A stretch of 64,000 nt of DNA, taken from the NCBI RefSeq assembly GCF_014297445.1, contig NZ_JACORU010000005.1:372001-436000 (forward strand), read 5' to 3'. The notes under the pieces are model-generated. The model was given only the letters and a program-made list of their open reading frames with translations, searched no databases and was not told the DNA's origin. Below are positions 1 to 8,157 of the stretch, one piece after another. Source of the stretch: Ramlibacter albus. Its GTDB lineage: Bacteria; Pseudomonadota; Gammaproteobacteria; Burkholderiales; Burkholderiaceae_C. Made by a program: the position numbers and the translations under genes. Position 1 is the stretch's first letter. The number at the start of each line of letters is the position of its first letter.

Positions 1-138
1 CTGGCCACCGGCTATGCCGACATGGCGGCCGTGGAGCGCCTGGCCGGCAAGCCCACGATCCTTCGCAAGCCGTTCGACATCGCGGCGCTGGGCGATGCGG
101 TGAACGAGGTGCTGGAGAAGGCGGCGGTGAGTGCGTGA
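1..138 (+). CDS. Receiver-domain protein, C-terminal end (partial)
   Basis: The window opens inside an open frame of 45 residues that stops with TGA at 136-138. It holds the end of a CheY-like receiver domain: a T-G-Y stretch after beta-4 and the conserved K-P-F motif (conserved Lys at residue 22 of the fragment), followed by the final amphipathic helix. The phosphoacceptor Asp lies upstream of the window. Whether this is a stand-alone response regulator or the receiver end of a hybrid kinase cannot be decided here, because the start and any upstream domain are missing. Confidence 0.75.
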   Translation: MATGYADMAAVERLAGKPTILRKPFDIAALGDAVNEVLEKAAVSA

Positions 139-147
139 CCGTGCCCC

Positions 148-588
148 TCATCGCCGGAACCGGCGGCTGCCCAGCGCGAGCCCGACCGCGAACATCACGT
201 AAACGGCCGTGAGCTGGCCCCTGGTCAGCCGGTGCTCGAAGCCCGGCGTGGACCGGTGCGGCGTGAGCTTGTAGTCGACGAAGGCGGCCGTTGCCGCGGT
301 TACGGCAGCCTGCGCCACGGCCTGCGGCGCACTGCGCGGCTTGCCCCAGGCGCGGGCATGCAGCGTGGACCAGAACAGCGAAGCCGCGTGGTGGATGAGG
401 TAGCCCACGGCCGTGTGCCGCCACGAGGGCTTGTCCTTCGCCAGTGCGGGATCGCCCCACACCCAGTGGCTGATGGCATTGACGGGCGCCGCGGGCTTCC
501 TGTGCGTGAGCAACACCGCGGCGGAGAGGATGCTCGCGATGCTGCCGGCGAGGGCACCATCGCGCAAAGACTGCTTCCACGACACCAT
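148..588 (-). CDS. Small integral membrane protein, unknown function
   Basis: A 146-residue protein with four hydrophobic stretches at roughly residues 13-29, 60-80, 90-108 and 124-142, so probably an inner-membrane protein with both ends in the cytoplasm. It carries several His and Trp residues between the first two helices (HWVWG, SWRHTAVGYLIHH). I do not recognise the family. It is divergent from the SDR-DoxX gene starting 28 bases away, and convergent with the receiver gene upstream. Codon usage matches the neighbours, which supports this frame over the two overlapping shadow frames. Confidence 0.6.
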   Translation of the reverse strand: MVSWKQSLRDGALAGSIASILSAAVLLTHRKPAAPVNAISHWVWGDPALAKDKPSWRHTAVGYLIHHAASLFWSTLHARAWGKPRSAPQAVAQAAVTAATAAFVDYKLTPHRSTPGFEHRLTRGQLTAVYVMFAVGLALGSRRFRR

Positions 589-615
589 CGGGAAACTCTA
601 ACTTAGACTGAAGCG

Positions 616-1893
616 ATGCGGGTGCTCCTGACCGGCGCTTCGGGCTTCATCGGCTCGGCCGTGGCCGCGCGGCTGCAAAGCCGCGGGCACGAAGTGGTGC
701 GCGTGGGCCGTGGTCCCGGCGCAGATGTGCGCGAGGACTTCGCATCGGTGCCGCCGCGGGACCGGTGGGTGGGGCACCTCGCACGCATCGATGCAGTGGT
801 CGACACGGTGGGCATCATCCGCGAGACCGCAACGCAGAAGTTCGACGCGTTGCACACGCGGGCGCCGATCGAGCTGTTCGAGGCGTGCGTCATGGCGGGT
901 GTCGATCGTGTGGTGCACGTCTCGGCATTGGGCGCCGACGAGTCGGCAACCAGCCGCTACCACCTCACGAAGAAAGCCGCCGACGACCACCTGCGCAAGC
1001 TGCCGCTGCGTGCGGCCATCGTGCAGCCTTCGCTGGTCTACGGGCCGGGTGGGTCGAGCGCGGCGCTTTTCAATGGGCTCGCCGTTGCGCCCGTTCTCGC
1101 GATGCCGCACCGCGGTGAGATGCTTGTCCAACCCGTTCACGTGGACGATGTCGCCGACGGCATCGTCGCCCTCGTCGAGCAGCCGCCTGCCGCGACGCAG
1201 ACCTTCGAATTCGCAGGCACGGACGCGCTGACGATGCGCGAGTACCTCGAGCAGCTTCGAACCCGGCTGGGCTTGCGCAGCCGCTTGCACATGCTGCCGT
1301 ATCCCGAGCCGCTCTTCATGCTCGCCGCAACCATCGCCGGCCGGATTCCCGGCAGCGTGCTCGACCGCGAGACGGCGGGCATGCTGCTGCGCGGCAACCA
1401 TGCGCGCGACAACGCCTTGCCGCGCGTGCTGGGTCGCGAGCCACGCGGCGTGGATGAATTCCTTTCGGGTGAGCAGGCCGCGGCTGCGCGAACGCAGGCG
1501 GTGCTCTTCTGGTTCGCGCCGCTGCTGCGTTGCGTGGTCGCGCTGGTGTGGATCTGGACCGGAATCGTCTCGCTCGGGCTGTACCCGGTGCAGCAGAGCT
1601 ACGAACTTCTCGCACGCACCGGGCTGCACGGCGCAGCCGCCACCGCCGCGCTTTACGGCGCTGCGGCGCTCGACCTCGCCCTCGGCGTACTCTCCCTGGC
1701 GGCGCCCGCCCGATGGCGTGGCTGGGTCTGGGGCACGCAGTTGGCGCTGATCGCGGGCTACACGTTGCTCATCACCCTGTTCCTGCCGGAGTATTGGCTG
1801 CACCCCTACGGCCCGCTCACCAAGAACCTGCCGATGATGGCCTCCATCGGTTTGCTCTGGGCATTGGAGCCGGGCAAGCCGCGCAAGCTTTGA
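616..1893 (+). CDS. SDR (NAD-dependent epimerase-like) protein fused to a DoxX-like membrane domain
   Basis: A 425-residue protein in two parts. Residues 1 to about 290 are an extended short-chain dehydrogenase/reductase of the NmrA/complex-I-39-kDa-like type, with the Rossmann motif TGASGFIG at 6-13 and Y115-x3-K119 fitting the catalytic YxxxK. Residues of about 295-420 form four hydrophobic helices resembling DoxX-like proteins, so the enzyme is tethered to the inner membrane. The stop overlaps the start of the next gene by one base (TGATG), and both products are membrane proteins, so they are probably co-translated. The substrate is unknown. Such fusions are known in Burkholderiales. Confidence 0.8.
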   Translation: MRVLLTGASGFIGSAVAARLQSRGHEVVRVGRGPGADVREDFASVPPRDRWVGHLARIDAVVDTVGIIRETATQKFDALHTRAPIELFEACVMAGVDRVVHVSALGADESATSRYHLTKKAADDHLRKLPLRAAIVQPSLVYGPGGSSAALFNGLAVAPVLAMPHRGEMLVQPVHVDDVADGIVALVEQPPAATQTFEFAGTDALTMREYLEQLRTRLGLRSRLHMLPYPEPLFMLAATIAGRIPGSVLDRETAGMLLRGNHARDNALPRVLGREPRGVDEFLSGEQAAAARTQAVLFWFAPLLRCVVALVWIWTGIVSLGLYPVQQSYELLARTGLHGAAATAALYGAAALDLALGVLSLAAPARWRGWVWGTQLALIAGYTLLITLFLPEYWLHPYGPLTKNLPMMASIGLLWALEPGKPRKL

Positions 1894-2357
1894 TGGACTA
1901 CCTCGTTTTCAAATGGGTGCACATCCTGTCATCGACGATCCTTTTCGGCGCGGGCGTGGGCTCGGCCTTCCACCTGCTCGCCGCCACGCTGGGCCGCGAC
2001 ACGGCGGGGGTTGCGCAAGCCACGCGTACCGTGGTGCTCGCCGACTGGCTGTTCACCACGCCCACGGCGATCCTGCAGCCGCTGACGGGCGTGTGGCTGG
2101 TTCACCTGATGGGCTTGCCGCTCTCGACGCCCTGGATCGCCGCGTCGCTCGTGCTCTACGCCATTGCGATGGCGTGCTGGCTTCCCGTGCTGTGGCTGCA
2201 ATTGCGTTTGCGCGACATCGCCGCGCAGGCGCTGCGTGAAGATTCCCGGCTGCCCCGCGCCTACTGGCGCTTCTTCGCGTGGTGGGTGGGGCTTGGCTTC
2301 GGCGGGCTCTTTTCCTTCCTCGCGATCTTCTGGCTGATGGTGTCCAAGCGTGCCTGA
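1893..2357 (+). CDS. DUF2269 family integral membrane protein
   Basis: A 154-residue protein with four predicted transmembrane helices, beginning MDYLVFKWVHILSS. It resembles the DUF2269 family of small bacterial membrane proteins of unknown role. I chose ATG at 1893 because it overlaps the TGA of the SDR-DoxX gene; the same frame is open further upstream, but that part only mirrors the previous gene. The GTG of the next gene lies inside its 3' end (8-base overlap), so 616-3252 looks like one translationally coupled unit of two membrane proteins and a flavoprotein. Confidence 0.75.
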   Translation: MDYLVFKWVHILSSTILFGAGVGSAFHLLAATLGRDTAGVAQATRTVVLADWLFTTPTAILQPLTGVWLVHLMGLPLSTPWIAASLVLYAIAMACWLPVLWLQLRLRDIAAQALREDSRLPRAYWRFFAWWVGLGFGGLFSFLAIFWLMVSKRA

Positions 2358-3252
2358 CGAACAACTCCTCGACTGCCTCGTGATCGGCGGCGGCGTCGCC
2401 GGCCTCATGTCGGCCGTCTACCTCAAGCGCTATCGCCGCAACGTCCTCGTGGTCGATGCCGGCAAGAGCCGCTTGCGGCTGATCCCACGCACGCGCAACG
2501 TGATCGGATTTCCCGACGGCATCCCCGGCACCGAGCTGTGGGACCGCATCCGCGAACATGCGGCGCGCTACGGCGCGGAGGTGGCGCACGGCTGCATCGA
2601 CCGGCTCGAGCGCGCGGGCGACGGCACGTTCGACGCGTGGTCCGGCGAGCAGCACTGGCGCGCGCGCTATGTGATCCTCGCCACCGGCGCAAGCGACGTC
2701 GCGCCGGAGATCGGCGGGCTCGACGCGGCGCTGCAGGGCGGCCAGCTGCGCTACTGCCCGGTGTGCGATGGCTTCGAGACGCAGGGCCAGCGCGTGGCCG
2801 TGCTGGGCCGCGCCGGGCACGGGCTGCGCGAATCGCTCTTCGTCGCCGGCTTCGGCAACGAAGTGACCTGGCTCGCGATGCAGACGCAGGACGAAGTGGC
2901 GCCTGAAGACCTCGCGCGCCTGCGCGAGTGCGGCGTGCGCATCGCCGAGCAGTACCCGCGGCACATCCACTGCACGCCGGGGCAGGGCGTGGAAGTGGAA
3001 CTGCAGGGCGGCACGCGGCTGGCCTTCGATGTCATCTATCCCGCGCTCGGCCTCACGCACGTGAGCGAGCTGGCGCTGGCACTCGGCGCGCAGGCCCAGG
3101 CCGACGGGCAGCTGAAGGTGGACGCGCACCAGCAGACAACCGTGCCCGGCCTCTACGCGGCAGGCGACGTCTCGGTGGACCTCAACCAGATCAGCGTGGC
3201 CGCCGCCCACGCCGCGATCGCCGCCACGGCCATCCACAACAGCTTGCTCTGA
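2350..3252 (+). CDS. Thioredoxin-reductase-like NAD(P)/FAD-dependent oxidoreductase
   Basis: A 300-residue flavoprotein with the layout of low-molecular-weight thioredoxin reductases: an N-terminal FAD motif (GGGVAGL), a central NAD(P)H domain with VAVLGRAGHG, and a C-terminal FAD-binding AAGDVS motif. The redox pair is C136-P-V-C139 followed by DG, the same place as the CxxC of E. coli TrxB. It starts with GTG and overlaps the previous gene by 8 bases. The physiological partner (thioredoxin, ferredoxin or another protein) cannot be read from sequence, so trxB is not assigned. Confidence 0.8.
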   Translation: MPDEQLLDCLVIGGGVAGLMSAVYLKRYRRNVLVVDAGKSRLRLIPRTRNVIGFPDGIPGTELWDRIREHAARYGAEVAHGCIDRLERAGDGTFDAWSGEQHWRARYVILATGASDVAPEIGGLDAALQGGQLRYCPVCDGFETQGQRVAVLGRAGHGLRESLFVAGFGNEVTWLAMQTQDEVAPEDLARLRECGVRIAEQYPRHIHCTPGQGVEVELQGGTRLAFDVIYPALGLTHVSELALALGAQAQADGQLKVDAHQQTTVPGLYAAGDVSVDLNQISVAAAHAAIAATAIHNSLL

Positions 3253-3299
3253 GCCCCGACTTCCGCTAACTTGGCGCCTCCACCCCGGAGGAGGCCACC

Positions 3300-3539
3300 A
3301 TGCGCAAGATCCTCACCCTCACGGCCCTGGCCCTGTTCGCAGCCGGCGCCTGGGCGCACAACTGCCCGAACGAGATGAAGGCGATCGACGCCAAGCTCGC
3401 CACCAAGCCCAACGTGCCGAGGGACACGCTCGACAAGGTCGCCAAGCTGCGCAAGGAAGGCGAGACCATGCACTCGGCCGGCAAGCACGCCGAGAGCATG
3501 AAGGCGCTGGGCGAGGCGAAGAAGCTGCTGGGTATTTGA
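3300..3539 (+). CDS. Small exported protein, unknown function
   Basis: A 79-residue protein with a clear Sec signal peptide (residues 1-19, cleavage after AWA) and a mature part of about 60 residues that is Lys-rich and probably helical, with one Cys near the mature N-terminus (HNCPNEM). A strong ribosome binding site (GGAGGAGG) sits just before ATG. The mature sequence looks like a helix-turn-helix bundle with ALGEAKKLLG at the end. The stop overlaps the TTG start of the next gene. Function is not recognised; periplasmic location is the only supported claim. Confidence 0.7.
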   Translation: MRKILTLTALALFAAGAWAHNCPNEMKAIDAKLATKPNVPRDTLDKVAKLRKEGETMHSAGKHAESMKALGEAKKLLGI

Positions 3540-3925
3540 TCCGCAGCAATAGCCTGCGGCGCTCCGCGCTCGGCGTGACCAGCGCGGTCTTCGCCGCGAT
3601 CGCGCTGCGCGCGATGCTCGCGCCCGCCGACATGGCCGCGGAGCTGGGCTTGCAGCTGCGCGGGCCGAACGGCTACAGCGAGATCTACGCCGTGTACCTG
3701 GGCGTGTGGCTTGCCACGGCCGCGCTCGGCGTGGTCGCAATGGGCCGGGTGGAGGACGCGCTGTGGGGCGACATGCTCGCGGTCTTCGTACTCGCGCAGC
3801 CGCTCGCGCGCCTGCTGGCCGCGGCGCAGTGGGGCTGGCCGCAGGGCATGCTCTTCGTGATGCTGTTCGTGGAGGCGATCGGCGGCGTGGCGCTGCTGCT
3901 GGTGCGGCCGCGCGCTACTTCGTGA
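3536..3925 (+). CDS. DUF4345-like small membrane protein
   Basis: A 129-residue protein with about four transmembrane helices. The segment N-G-Y-S-E-I-Y-A-V-Y-L-G-V-W resembles the conserved N-E-I-R-A-x-Y-G-G motif of DUF4345 proteins. Start choice: TTG at 3536, overlapping the TGA of the small exported protein (TTGA), which implies translational coupling; there is no ATG in frame nearby. Its 3' end overlaps the convergent DUF488 gene by 11 bases. Function unknown. Confidence 0.6.
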   Translation: MIRSNSLRRSALGVTSAVFAAIALRAMLAPADMAAELGLQLRGPNGYSEIYAVYLGVWLATAALGVVAMGRVEDALWGDMLAVFVLAQPLARLLAAAQWGWPQGMLFVMLFVEAIGGVALLLVRPRATS

Positions 3926-4304
3926 TCTCCGCGCCGCGCTGCGCCAGCAGCTCGCGCAGCACCGAGCGGTGGCAGCGCGACTCGTCCTCGCAATAGCAGC
4001 CGAGCGCAAACGAGGTCTGCTTCGACATCGCGGCCAGCAGGTCCAGCACGCGCGAGGCATCGGGCTGGTTCATCTCCGCGGTGAACTTGCGGCGGAACGC
4101 CTTCCACTGCTTCTCGTCCTCGGCGGCCAGCCCCTCGGCCACCAGCTCGGCGCTGGGGGACAGGTTGGGCAGCCACACGTCGTAGAAATCGCGCTTCGCG
4201 AATTCCGCCTTGGGCACCCCGCGCGGCGGGCGCCGCACCGTGCCCAGGCGCAGCCCCTCGCCGGCGGCGCGCGGCGTCCCGAGTTGCACGATGCGGATGG
4301 CCAT
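3915..4304 (-). CDS. DUF488 domain protein
   Basis: A 129-residue soluble protein matching the DUF488 family: an N-terminal beta strand with a conserved R-P-P-R-G-V-P-K stretch, a middle YDVWLPNLSPS segment, and the C-terminal motif GCYCEDESRCHRSVL, whose Cys/Glu/Arg/His pattern is the family signature. The biochemical role is unknown; some relatives are proposed to bind nucleic acid or metal. It is transcribed divergently from nothing close and ends against the DUF4345-like gene. Confidence 0.75.
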   Translation of the reverse strand: MAIRIVQLGTPRAAGEGLRLGTVRRPPRGVPKAEFAKRDFYDVWLPNLSPSAELVAEGLAAEDEKQWKAFRRKFTAEMNQPDASRVLDLLAAMSKQTSFALGCYCEDESRCHRSVLRELLAQRGAEITK

Positions 4305-4313
4305 GGTGCGATC

Positions 4314-4622
4314 TTATGCGGCAACCGCGTTCTTCAACCCGAGCACCTCGATGCGCTCGATGGAAGGCGGCACGGCCAGCAGCTCCAGCGCCGGGCCGAA
4401 CAGCGCCTTGGCGATGGGGCCGGTGAGGTGGTTCTGCACGCCGGCCTCGTCATGGAACGCGTCGAACACACCGAAGGTGGACGGCGACAGCTTCAGCGCG
4501 AACCAGATCGGCGTGGTGCTTTCCTGGTTGGCCAGCTGCAGCCCCTGCGCGAGGAAACCGGCGACGTCGGCCTCCTTGCCGGGCTTGGCCTCGAGGCGGG
4601 CGAAGAGTGCGTGCTTGATCAT
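4314..4622 (-). CDS. Antibiotic biosynthesis monooxygenase (ABM) superfamily protein
   Basis: A 102-residue dimeric alpha/beta-barrel type protein: IKHALFARLEAKPGKE at the N-terminus followed by the AFHDEAGVQNHLTGPI region typical of ABM/YgiN-like proteins. The frame is open 17 codons further upstream, but ATG at 4622 is preceded by AGGAG at the right spacing and matches the family N-terminus. It is divergent from the GlxA-type regulator at 4724, which may control it. Substrate unknown; relatives include quinol monooxygenases and heme-degrading enzymes. Confidence 0.75.
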   Translation of the reverse strand: MIKHALFARLEAKPGKEADVAGFLAQGLQLANQESTTPIWFALKLSPSTFGVFDAFHDEAGVQNHLTGPIAKALFGPALELLAVPPSIERIEVLGLKNAVAA

Positions 4623-4723
4623 GGGGTGCTCCTGGGTTGGGTTGAAGGTGAAGCGGATCGTAGGGATGGACATCCATTTCGGGAATCGTCAAGATTGACA
4701 TCTTTCATACCGATTTCGCCACG

Positions 4724-5686
4724 ATGAAGATCAACGTGCTGGCGCTCGACGGCGCCTTCGACACGGGCCTCGCGGCCGTGATGGATGCACTGGCCACCGC
4801 CAACGAGCTCGCGCCGATGCACGGCCTCGATGCCTTGCGCTTCGAGGTCAGCGTCGTCGGCCTGCGCCGGCACGTGAAGACGTCGCTGGGCATGGTCGTG
4901 CCCGTGCTCGCCGCGGATGCGGCACCTTTGCCCGACTGGGTGGTGGTGCCCGCCATCGGCTACAAGATGCCGGATGTGCTGCAGCAGGCGCTCACCCGGC
5001 CGGACGTGCGCGATGCGGGCGACGCGCTGCAGGCCTGGTCCGCCTCGGGCTCGAACATCGCGGCGGCGTGCATCGGCACCTTTGTCCTGGCCGAGTCGGG
5101 GCTGCTCGATGGCGAAGCCGCGACGACGACGTGGTGGCTGGCTCCCATGTTCCGCCAGCGCTACCCGTCGGTCGCGCTCGACGAGTCGCGCATGCTCATC
5201 GCGTCGGGCCGCTTCCTGACTGCCGGCGCGGCGCTCAGCCACATGGACATGGCACTCGCGCTGGTGCGGCAGGCCAGCCCCGAACTCGCGGCAACTGTCG
5301 CGCGTTACCTCATCGTCGACTCACGGCCGTCGCAGTCGGCCTACGCGATCACGGACCATCTCTCGCATGCCGACCCGTTGGTGCAGAAGTTCGAGCGCTG
5401 GGCGCGGGGGCGCCTCGACCGGGGCTTCTCGCTCGACGATGCGGCGAACGAGCTGGCCACCAGCAAGCGCACGCTGGCGCGGCGCATGGGCGAGGTGATG
5501 GGCAAGTCGCCGCTCGCGTACTTCCAGGATTTGCGCGTCGAGCGCGCGGTGCACCTGCTCAAGACCACCTCGCACAACCTGGATCGTGTCGCGGGGATGG
5601 TCGGTTATGCGGACGGCATCACGCTGGGGACGCTGTTGCGCCGGAAGTTGGGGCGAGGGGTGCGTGAGATTCGGGAGGCGGGTTAG
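4724..5686 (+). CDS. GlxA-type AraC-family transcriptional regulator
   Basis: A 320-residue regulator with an N-terminal DJ-1/PfpI amidotransferase-like sensor domain (about 1-175, including AACIGTFVLAESGLLDG where the family has its nucleophile-elbow Cys) and a C-terminal AraC double helix-turn-helix (about 215-315, ending in the L-x-R-V-x-M-V-G-Y-A-D-G region). GlxA-like proteins respond to small metabolites; the ligand here is unknown. It is divergent from the ABM monooxygenase gene with 101 bases between the starts, so that gene is the obvious candidate target. Downstream lies the repeat-rich, IS-containing gap. Confidence 0.85.
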   Translation: MKINVLALDGAFDTGLAAVMDALATANELAPMHGLDALRFEVSVVGLRRHVKTSLGMVVPVLAADAAPLPDWVVVPAIGYKMPDVLQQALTRPDVRDAGDALQAWSASGSNIAAACIGTFVLAESGLLDGEAATTTWWLAPMFRQRYPSVALDESRMLIASGRFLTAGAALSHMDMALALVRQASPELAATVARYLIVDSRPSQSAYAITDHLSHADPLVQKFERWARGRLDRGFSLDDAANELATSKRTLARRMGEVMGKSPLAYFQDLRVERAVHLLKTTSHNLDRVAGMVGYADGITLGTLLRRKLGRGVREIREAG

Positions 5687-5700
5687 GGCTCGTCGGTGTC

Positions 5701-5812
5701 GCGCTCTTCGACCTCGGCCGGCAAATCCGCACGTGGGCGCGCTGCGAGCGACGTCGTAGCCATCGCGCCGCGGACCGGCCGGGCGCGGCGTTGCCGGGAG
5801 GTCGAAGAGCGC
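5701..5812. repeat. Large imperfect inverted repeat downstream of the GlxA-type gene
   Basis: GCGCTCTTCGACCTC at 5701-5715 is repeated exactly, in inverse orientation, at 5798-5812. Just inside both arms CCGGCAA also recurs, so the paired region extends to about 24 bases with a mismatch. The arms are separated by about 80 bases of GC-rich sequence without an ORF of its own. It lies 15 bases after the stop of the GlxA-type gene, in a convergent gap, so it could form a long hairpin at the 3' end of that transcript. It may also be a dispersed repeat of this genome. Confidence 0.7.
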
Positions 5813-5837
5813 AAGACCGAAGAACGGCGAGAAATTG

Positions 5838-5848
5838 GAATCTGACCC
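5838..5848. repeat. Target site duplication, left copy (GAATCTGACCC)
   Basis: Eleven bases directly repeated at 7165-7175, immediately outside the two 16-bp terminal inverted repeats of the IS4-family element. The length fits the 10-13 bp duplications known for IS4-family insertions. Confidence 0.85.
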
Positions 5849-7164
5849 AGTACTGTCCGGAGATTTCACAGCAAGAGCAACTGGGTGGCCATAGGGTCTT
5901 CGAGTTCCTCACATCCGGCCGCGTTGGCCAAGAGAAGCGTCAGGGGTGTTTTCTCAAAGAGATTGAGGCTGAGGATCTGCAGGATGGCGTGCATCGACGC
6001 CGGAGCGTGCAATTGTTTCTTGGCAATGGCAACCAGGACATAGGCCGTGATGGCCGTCCAGATCTGGATGCTTACCGCGTTCGGGCTATTGCCGATGAAA
6101 GTCTTGATTCGCAGATGTTGCTTGATCCACTTGAAGAACAGCTCGATCTGCCACCTGCTCTTGTAGAGGCGGGCAACGACAGGCGCGTCCAGCTCGAAGT
6201 TATTGGTCAGGAACTTCAGTGTTCGCTCGCGCTGGGCGTCATGGAATTCAATCAACCGGACCGGTACTGGGTAGTCGGCCGCCGTTTGCTTTCCACTCAG
6301 GAGTACGAGGCGGTCACTCAAGATGCCTGCAGCTACATCGCACGGCTGCTCTGCAAGTACATGGTGCTCCATTTTCTCGCGTGTTCGGATCACGAAGAAG
6401 GCTGCTGCTGCGGTAAATTACATGAGCCGAATTGCATGAAAGTAGCCCCGATCCATGACGTAGAAGCTTCCCGCTTCCAGATGCAATCGGTCGAGGAAGC
6501 TTGCATCGTGCACACGAGTTGTCGTAATGCTGATCACGCTCGGAATATTGCCGCGAAGGTCCAGCAGGGTGTGAAGCTTCAGGCCCGCGTGGCCCTTGGT
6601 CGAAGGCGTCCAGCCAAACAGGCCGAGGCAAAGATCCACGGTCGTGGAGTCCATCGCGTAGACACCTTGGGACAGCTCGACCCAGCGGCTCCAATGCGTA
6701 CAAGCCGCGCGCGATGTGCATCGTGTGCAGCGCGAGTGCTTCGAAGATGCGGCTGTCGCGGCGCTCGTTCGCATCGGCAAGCGTCGACTTGGCAATCGAG
6801 CCGCGAAAGCCGGCGAAGTACAGCTTGGACGAGTAGCTGCGCAGGCATGTGGTGATGTCTCGCAAGCTTTGCCGCGCAGTCAGCTGCGCAAACAACATGC
6901 ACAGCAACTGATCCCAGTGAGAGAACGACAGCGTGGGGTACTTGCCGCCATACAAGCTCACCGCCTCGTTGAAAGTCTCGCGCGGCAGAAAGCCGGTGAG
7001 CTGCGCGAACACCAACTTTCCTTTGAGCATCGAACCCTCGCAAATGAGGCGAGTGTCCGAAAACGGCAAACCAGCGTCGATATAGATTTCTCAAGGCGAC
7101 CTCGAAAAATCAAGGCGCGACAACGAGTTACGCTCCAAATGAGAATCGATCTCCGGACAGTACT
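5849..7164 (-). mobile_element. IS4-family insertion sequence, complete ends, inactive transposase
   Basis: A 1,316-bp element bounded by perfect 16-bp inverted repeats, AGTACTGTCCGGAGAT at 5849-5864 and its complement at 7149-7164, and flanked by an 11-bp direct repeat. The single transposase gene on the minus strand fills it. The boundaries are set by sequence symmetry, not by comparison. The lower GC and different codon usage relative to the neighbours fit recent acquisition. The element inserted into a short palindrome (AGAAATTGG...CCAATTTCT), whose halves now lie at 5830-5838 and 7175-7183. Confidence 0.9.
5866..7030 (-). pseudogene. IS4-family DDE transposase, broken by a frameshift and a nonsense codon
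   Basis: Joined together, the pieces give one transposase of about 385 residues. The N-terminal part (start ATG at 7030, MLKGKLVFAQLTGFLP) runs in one frame to about 6690. There the reading frame shifts by one base within CCGCTGGGTCGAG, and homology resumes in the next frame with VELSQGVYAMDST. In that second frame a TAA at 6418-6420 interrupts the protein between FHAIRLM and FTAAAAFFVIR, after which it continues to 5866. Catalytic residues survive: Asp in AMDST, Asp in VMDRGY, and the Y-R-E-K signature YKSRWQIELFFKWIK. Two independent lesions mean no active full-length enzyme, unless they are sequencing errors. Confidence 0.85.
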
Positions 7165-7175
7165 GAATCTGACCC
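7165..7175. repeat. Target site duplication, right copy (GAATCTGACCC)
   Basis: Identical to 5838-5848. It is followed by CAATTTCT, the other half of the palindrome that the element interrupted. Confidence 0.85.
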
Positions 7176-7191
7176 CAATTTCTGAGCGGGC

Positions 7192-8154
7192 TTAGTCGAT
7201 CACCCGGTCGGCACGCGCGAGGATCGTCTGCGGCACCGTGATGCGCAGTTCACGCGCCGCGGCCATGTTGACGACCAGCTCCACGCGGCTGGGCAGTTCC
7301 ACCGGGATCTCGCCCGGCGGGCGGCCCTTCAGGATCTTGTCCACGTGGCTCGCGAGACGCCTGTACGCGGCCCGCAACTCGGGGCCGTAGGACAGCAGGT
7401 TGCCGCGTTCCGCGAATTCGCTCCAGCCCGAGATCGTGGGCATGCGCGCTGCGCGGGAGAACTTCGCGATCGCGTCGCTGTAGCGGATGGTGCCGTTGTC
7501 CGGGAAGAGCACGAGCGACTCGCAGTTGGCTTTCTGCGCGGCATCGAGAGCCGGCGGCAGTTCCTGCGCGTTGCGAACGTTGAGGTACTCCACCGCGAGC
7601 CCCAGGCGCGAAGCCGCGGCCAGCGACATCTCGCGCTCCGCCTCGACGCCCGGGTGCGCCGGGTTCGCCACCACCGCCACGCGCTTCATCCGCGGCGACA
7701 GCTCCTTGAGCAGTTCCATGCGCTTGCCCACCAGGTCCAGCGCCAGCATCGAGATGCCCGTGGCGTTGCGTCCCGGCCGCGCGATGCTCTCGGCCAGCTT
7801 CGCGATGACGGGGTCGCCGCTGAACCCGAACACGATCGGCTGCGGCAGGCCGAGCCTCGTCACCTCGAACGCCGCGACCGTCTGCGTCACGAAGATGTCC
7901 GGCTTGCCTTGCGCCGCCTCCTGCGCATGCTTCGTGAGTAGTTCGCGCGACCCCGCGGCCCAGCGCGAATCCATCACGTAGTCGCGGCCCTGCACGTAGC
8001 CCAGCTCCGTCATGCCCTCGATGAACGCGTCGTAGGTGCCCAGGCGCGTCTCGCGTTCGTTGGGCGAGAGCCAGGCGATCTTCACCGGCGGGCGCTGGGC
8101 GCGCGCCGCGATCGCGCACGCAGCGGCGGCAAGGAGCGCGGCACGCCGCTTCAT
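7192..8154 (-). CDS. ABC-type substrate-binding protein (PF04392/TrpX-like), orphan
   Basis: A 320-residue exported protein: signal peptide of about 20 residues (MKRRAALLAAAACAIAARA), then two Rossmann-like lobes typical of the 'ABC transporter substrate-binding' family PF04392, with conserved ELGYVQGRDY near the start, an ARPGRNATGI stretch mid-protein and VVNMAAAREL near the end. It lies 3 bases after the Bug-type receptor gene on the same strand, so they form one unit. No permease or ATPase gene is near, so transport is not supported; a ligand-presenting role for the adjacent sensor kinase is an inference. Confidence 0.8.
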   Translation of the reverse strand: MKRRAALLAAAACAIAARAQRPPVKIAWLSPNERETRLGTYDAFIEGMTELGYVQGRDYVMDSRWAAGSRELLTKHAQEAAQGKPDIFVTQTVAAFEVTRLGLPQPIVFGFSGDPVIAKLAESIARPGRNATGISMLALDLVGKRMELLKELSPRMKRVAVVANPAHPGVEAEREMSLAAASRLGLAVEYLNVRNAQELPPALDAAQKANCESLVLFPDNGTIRYSDAIAKFSRAARMPTISGWSEFAERGNLLSYGPELRAAYRRLASHVDKILKGRPPGEIPVELPSRVELVVNMAAARELRITVPQTILARADRVID

Positions 8155-8157
8155 CCG

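Noticed and set aside
5791..6855. A 354-codon plus-strand frame across the IS element
   Set aside because: Antisense to the transposase; the transposase motifs and terminal repeats explain this DNA.
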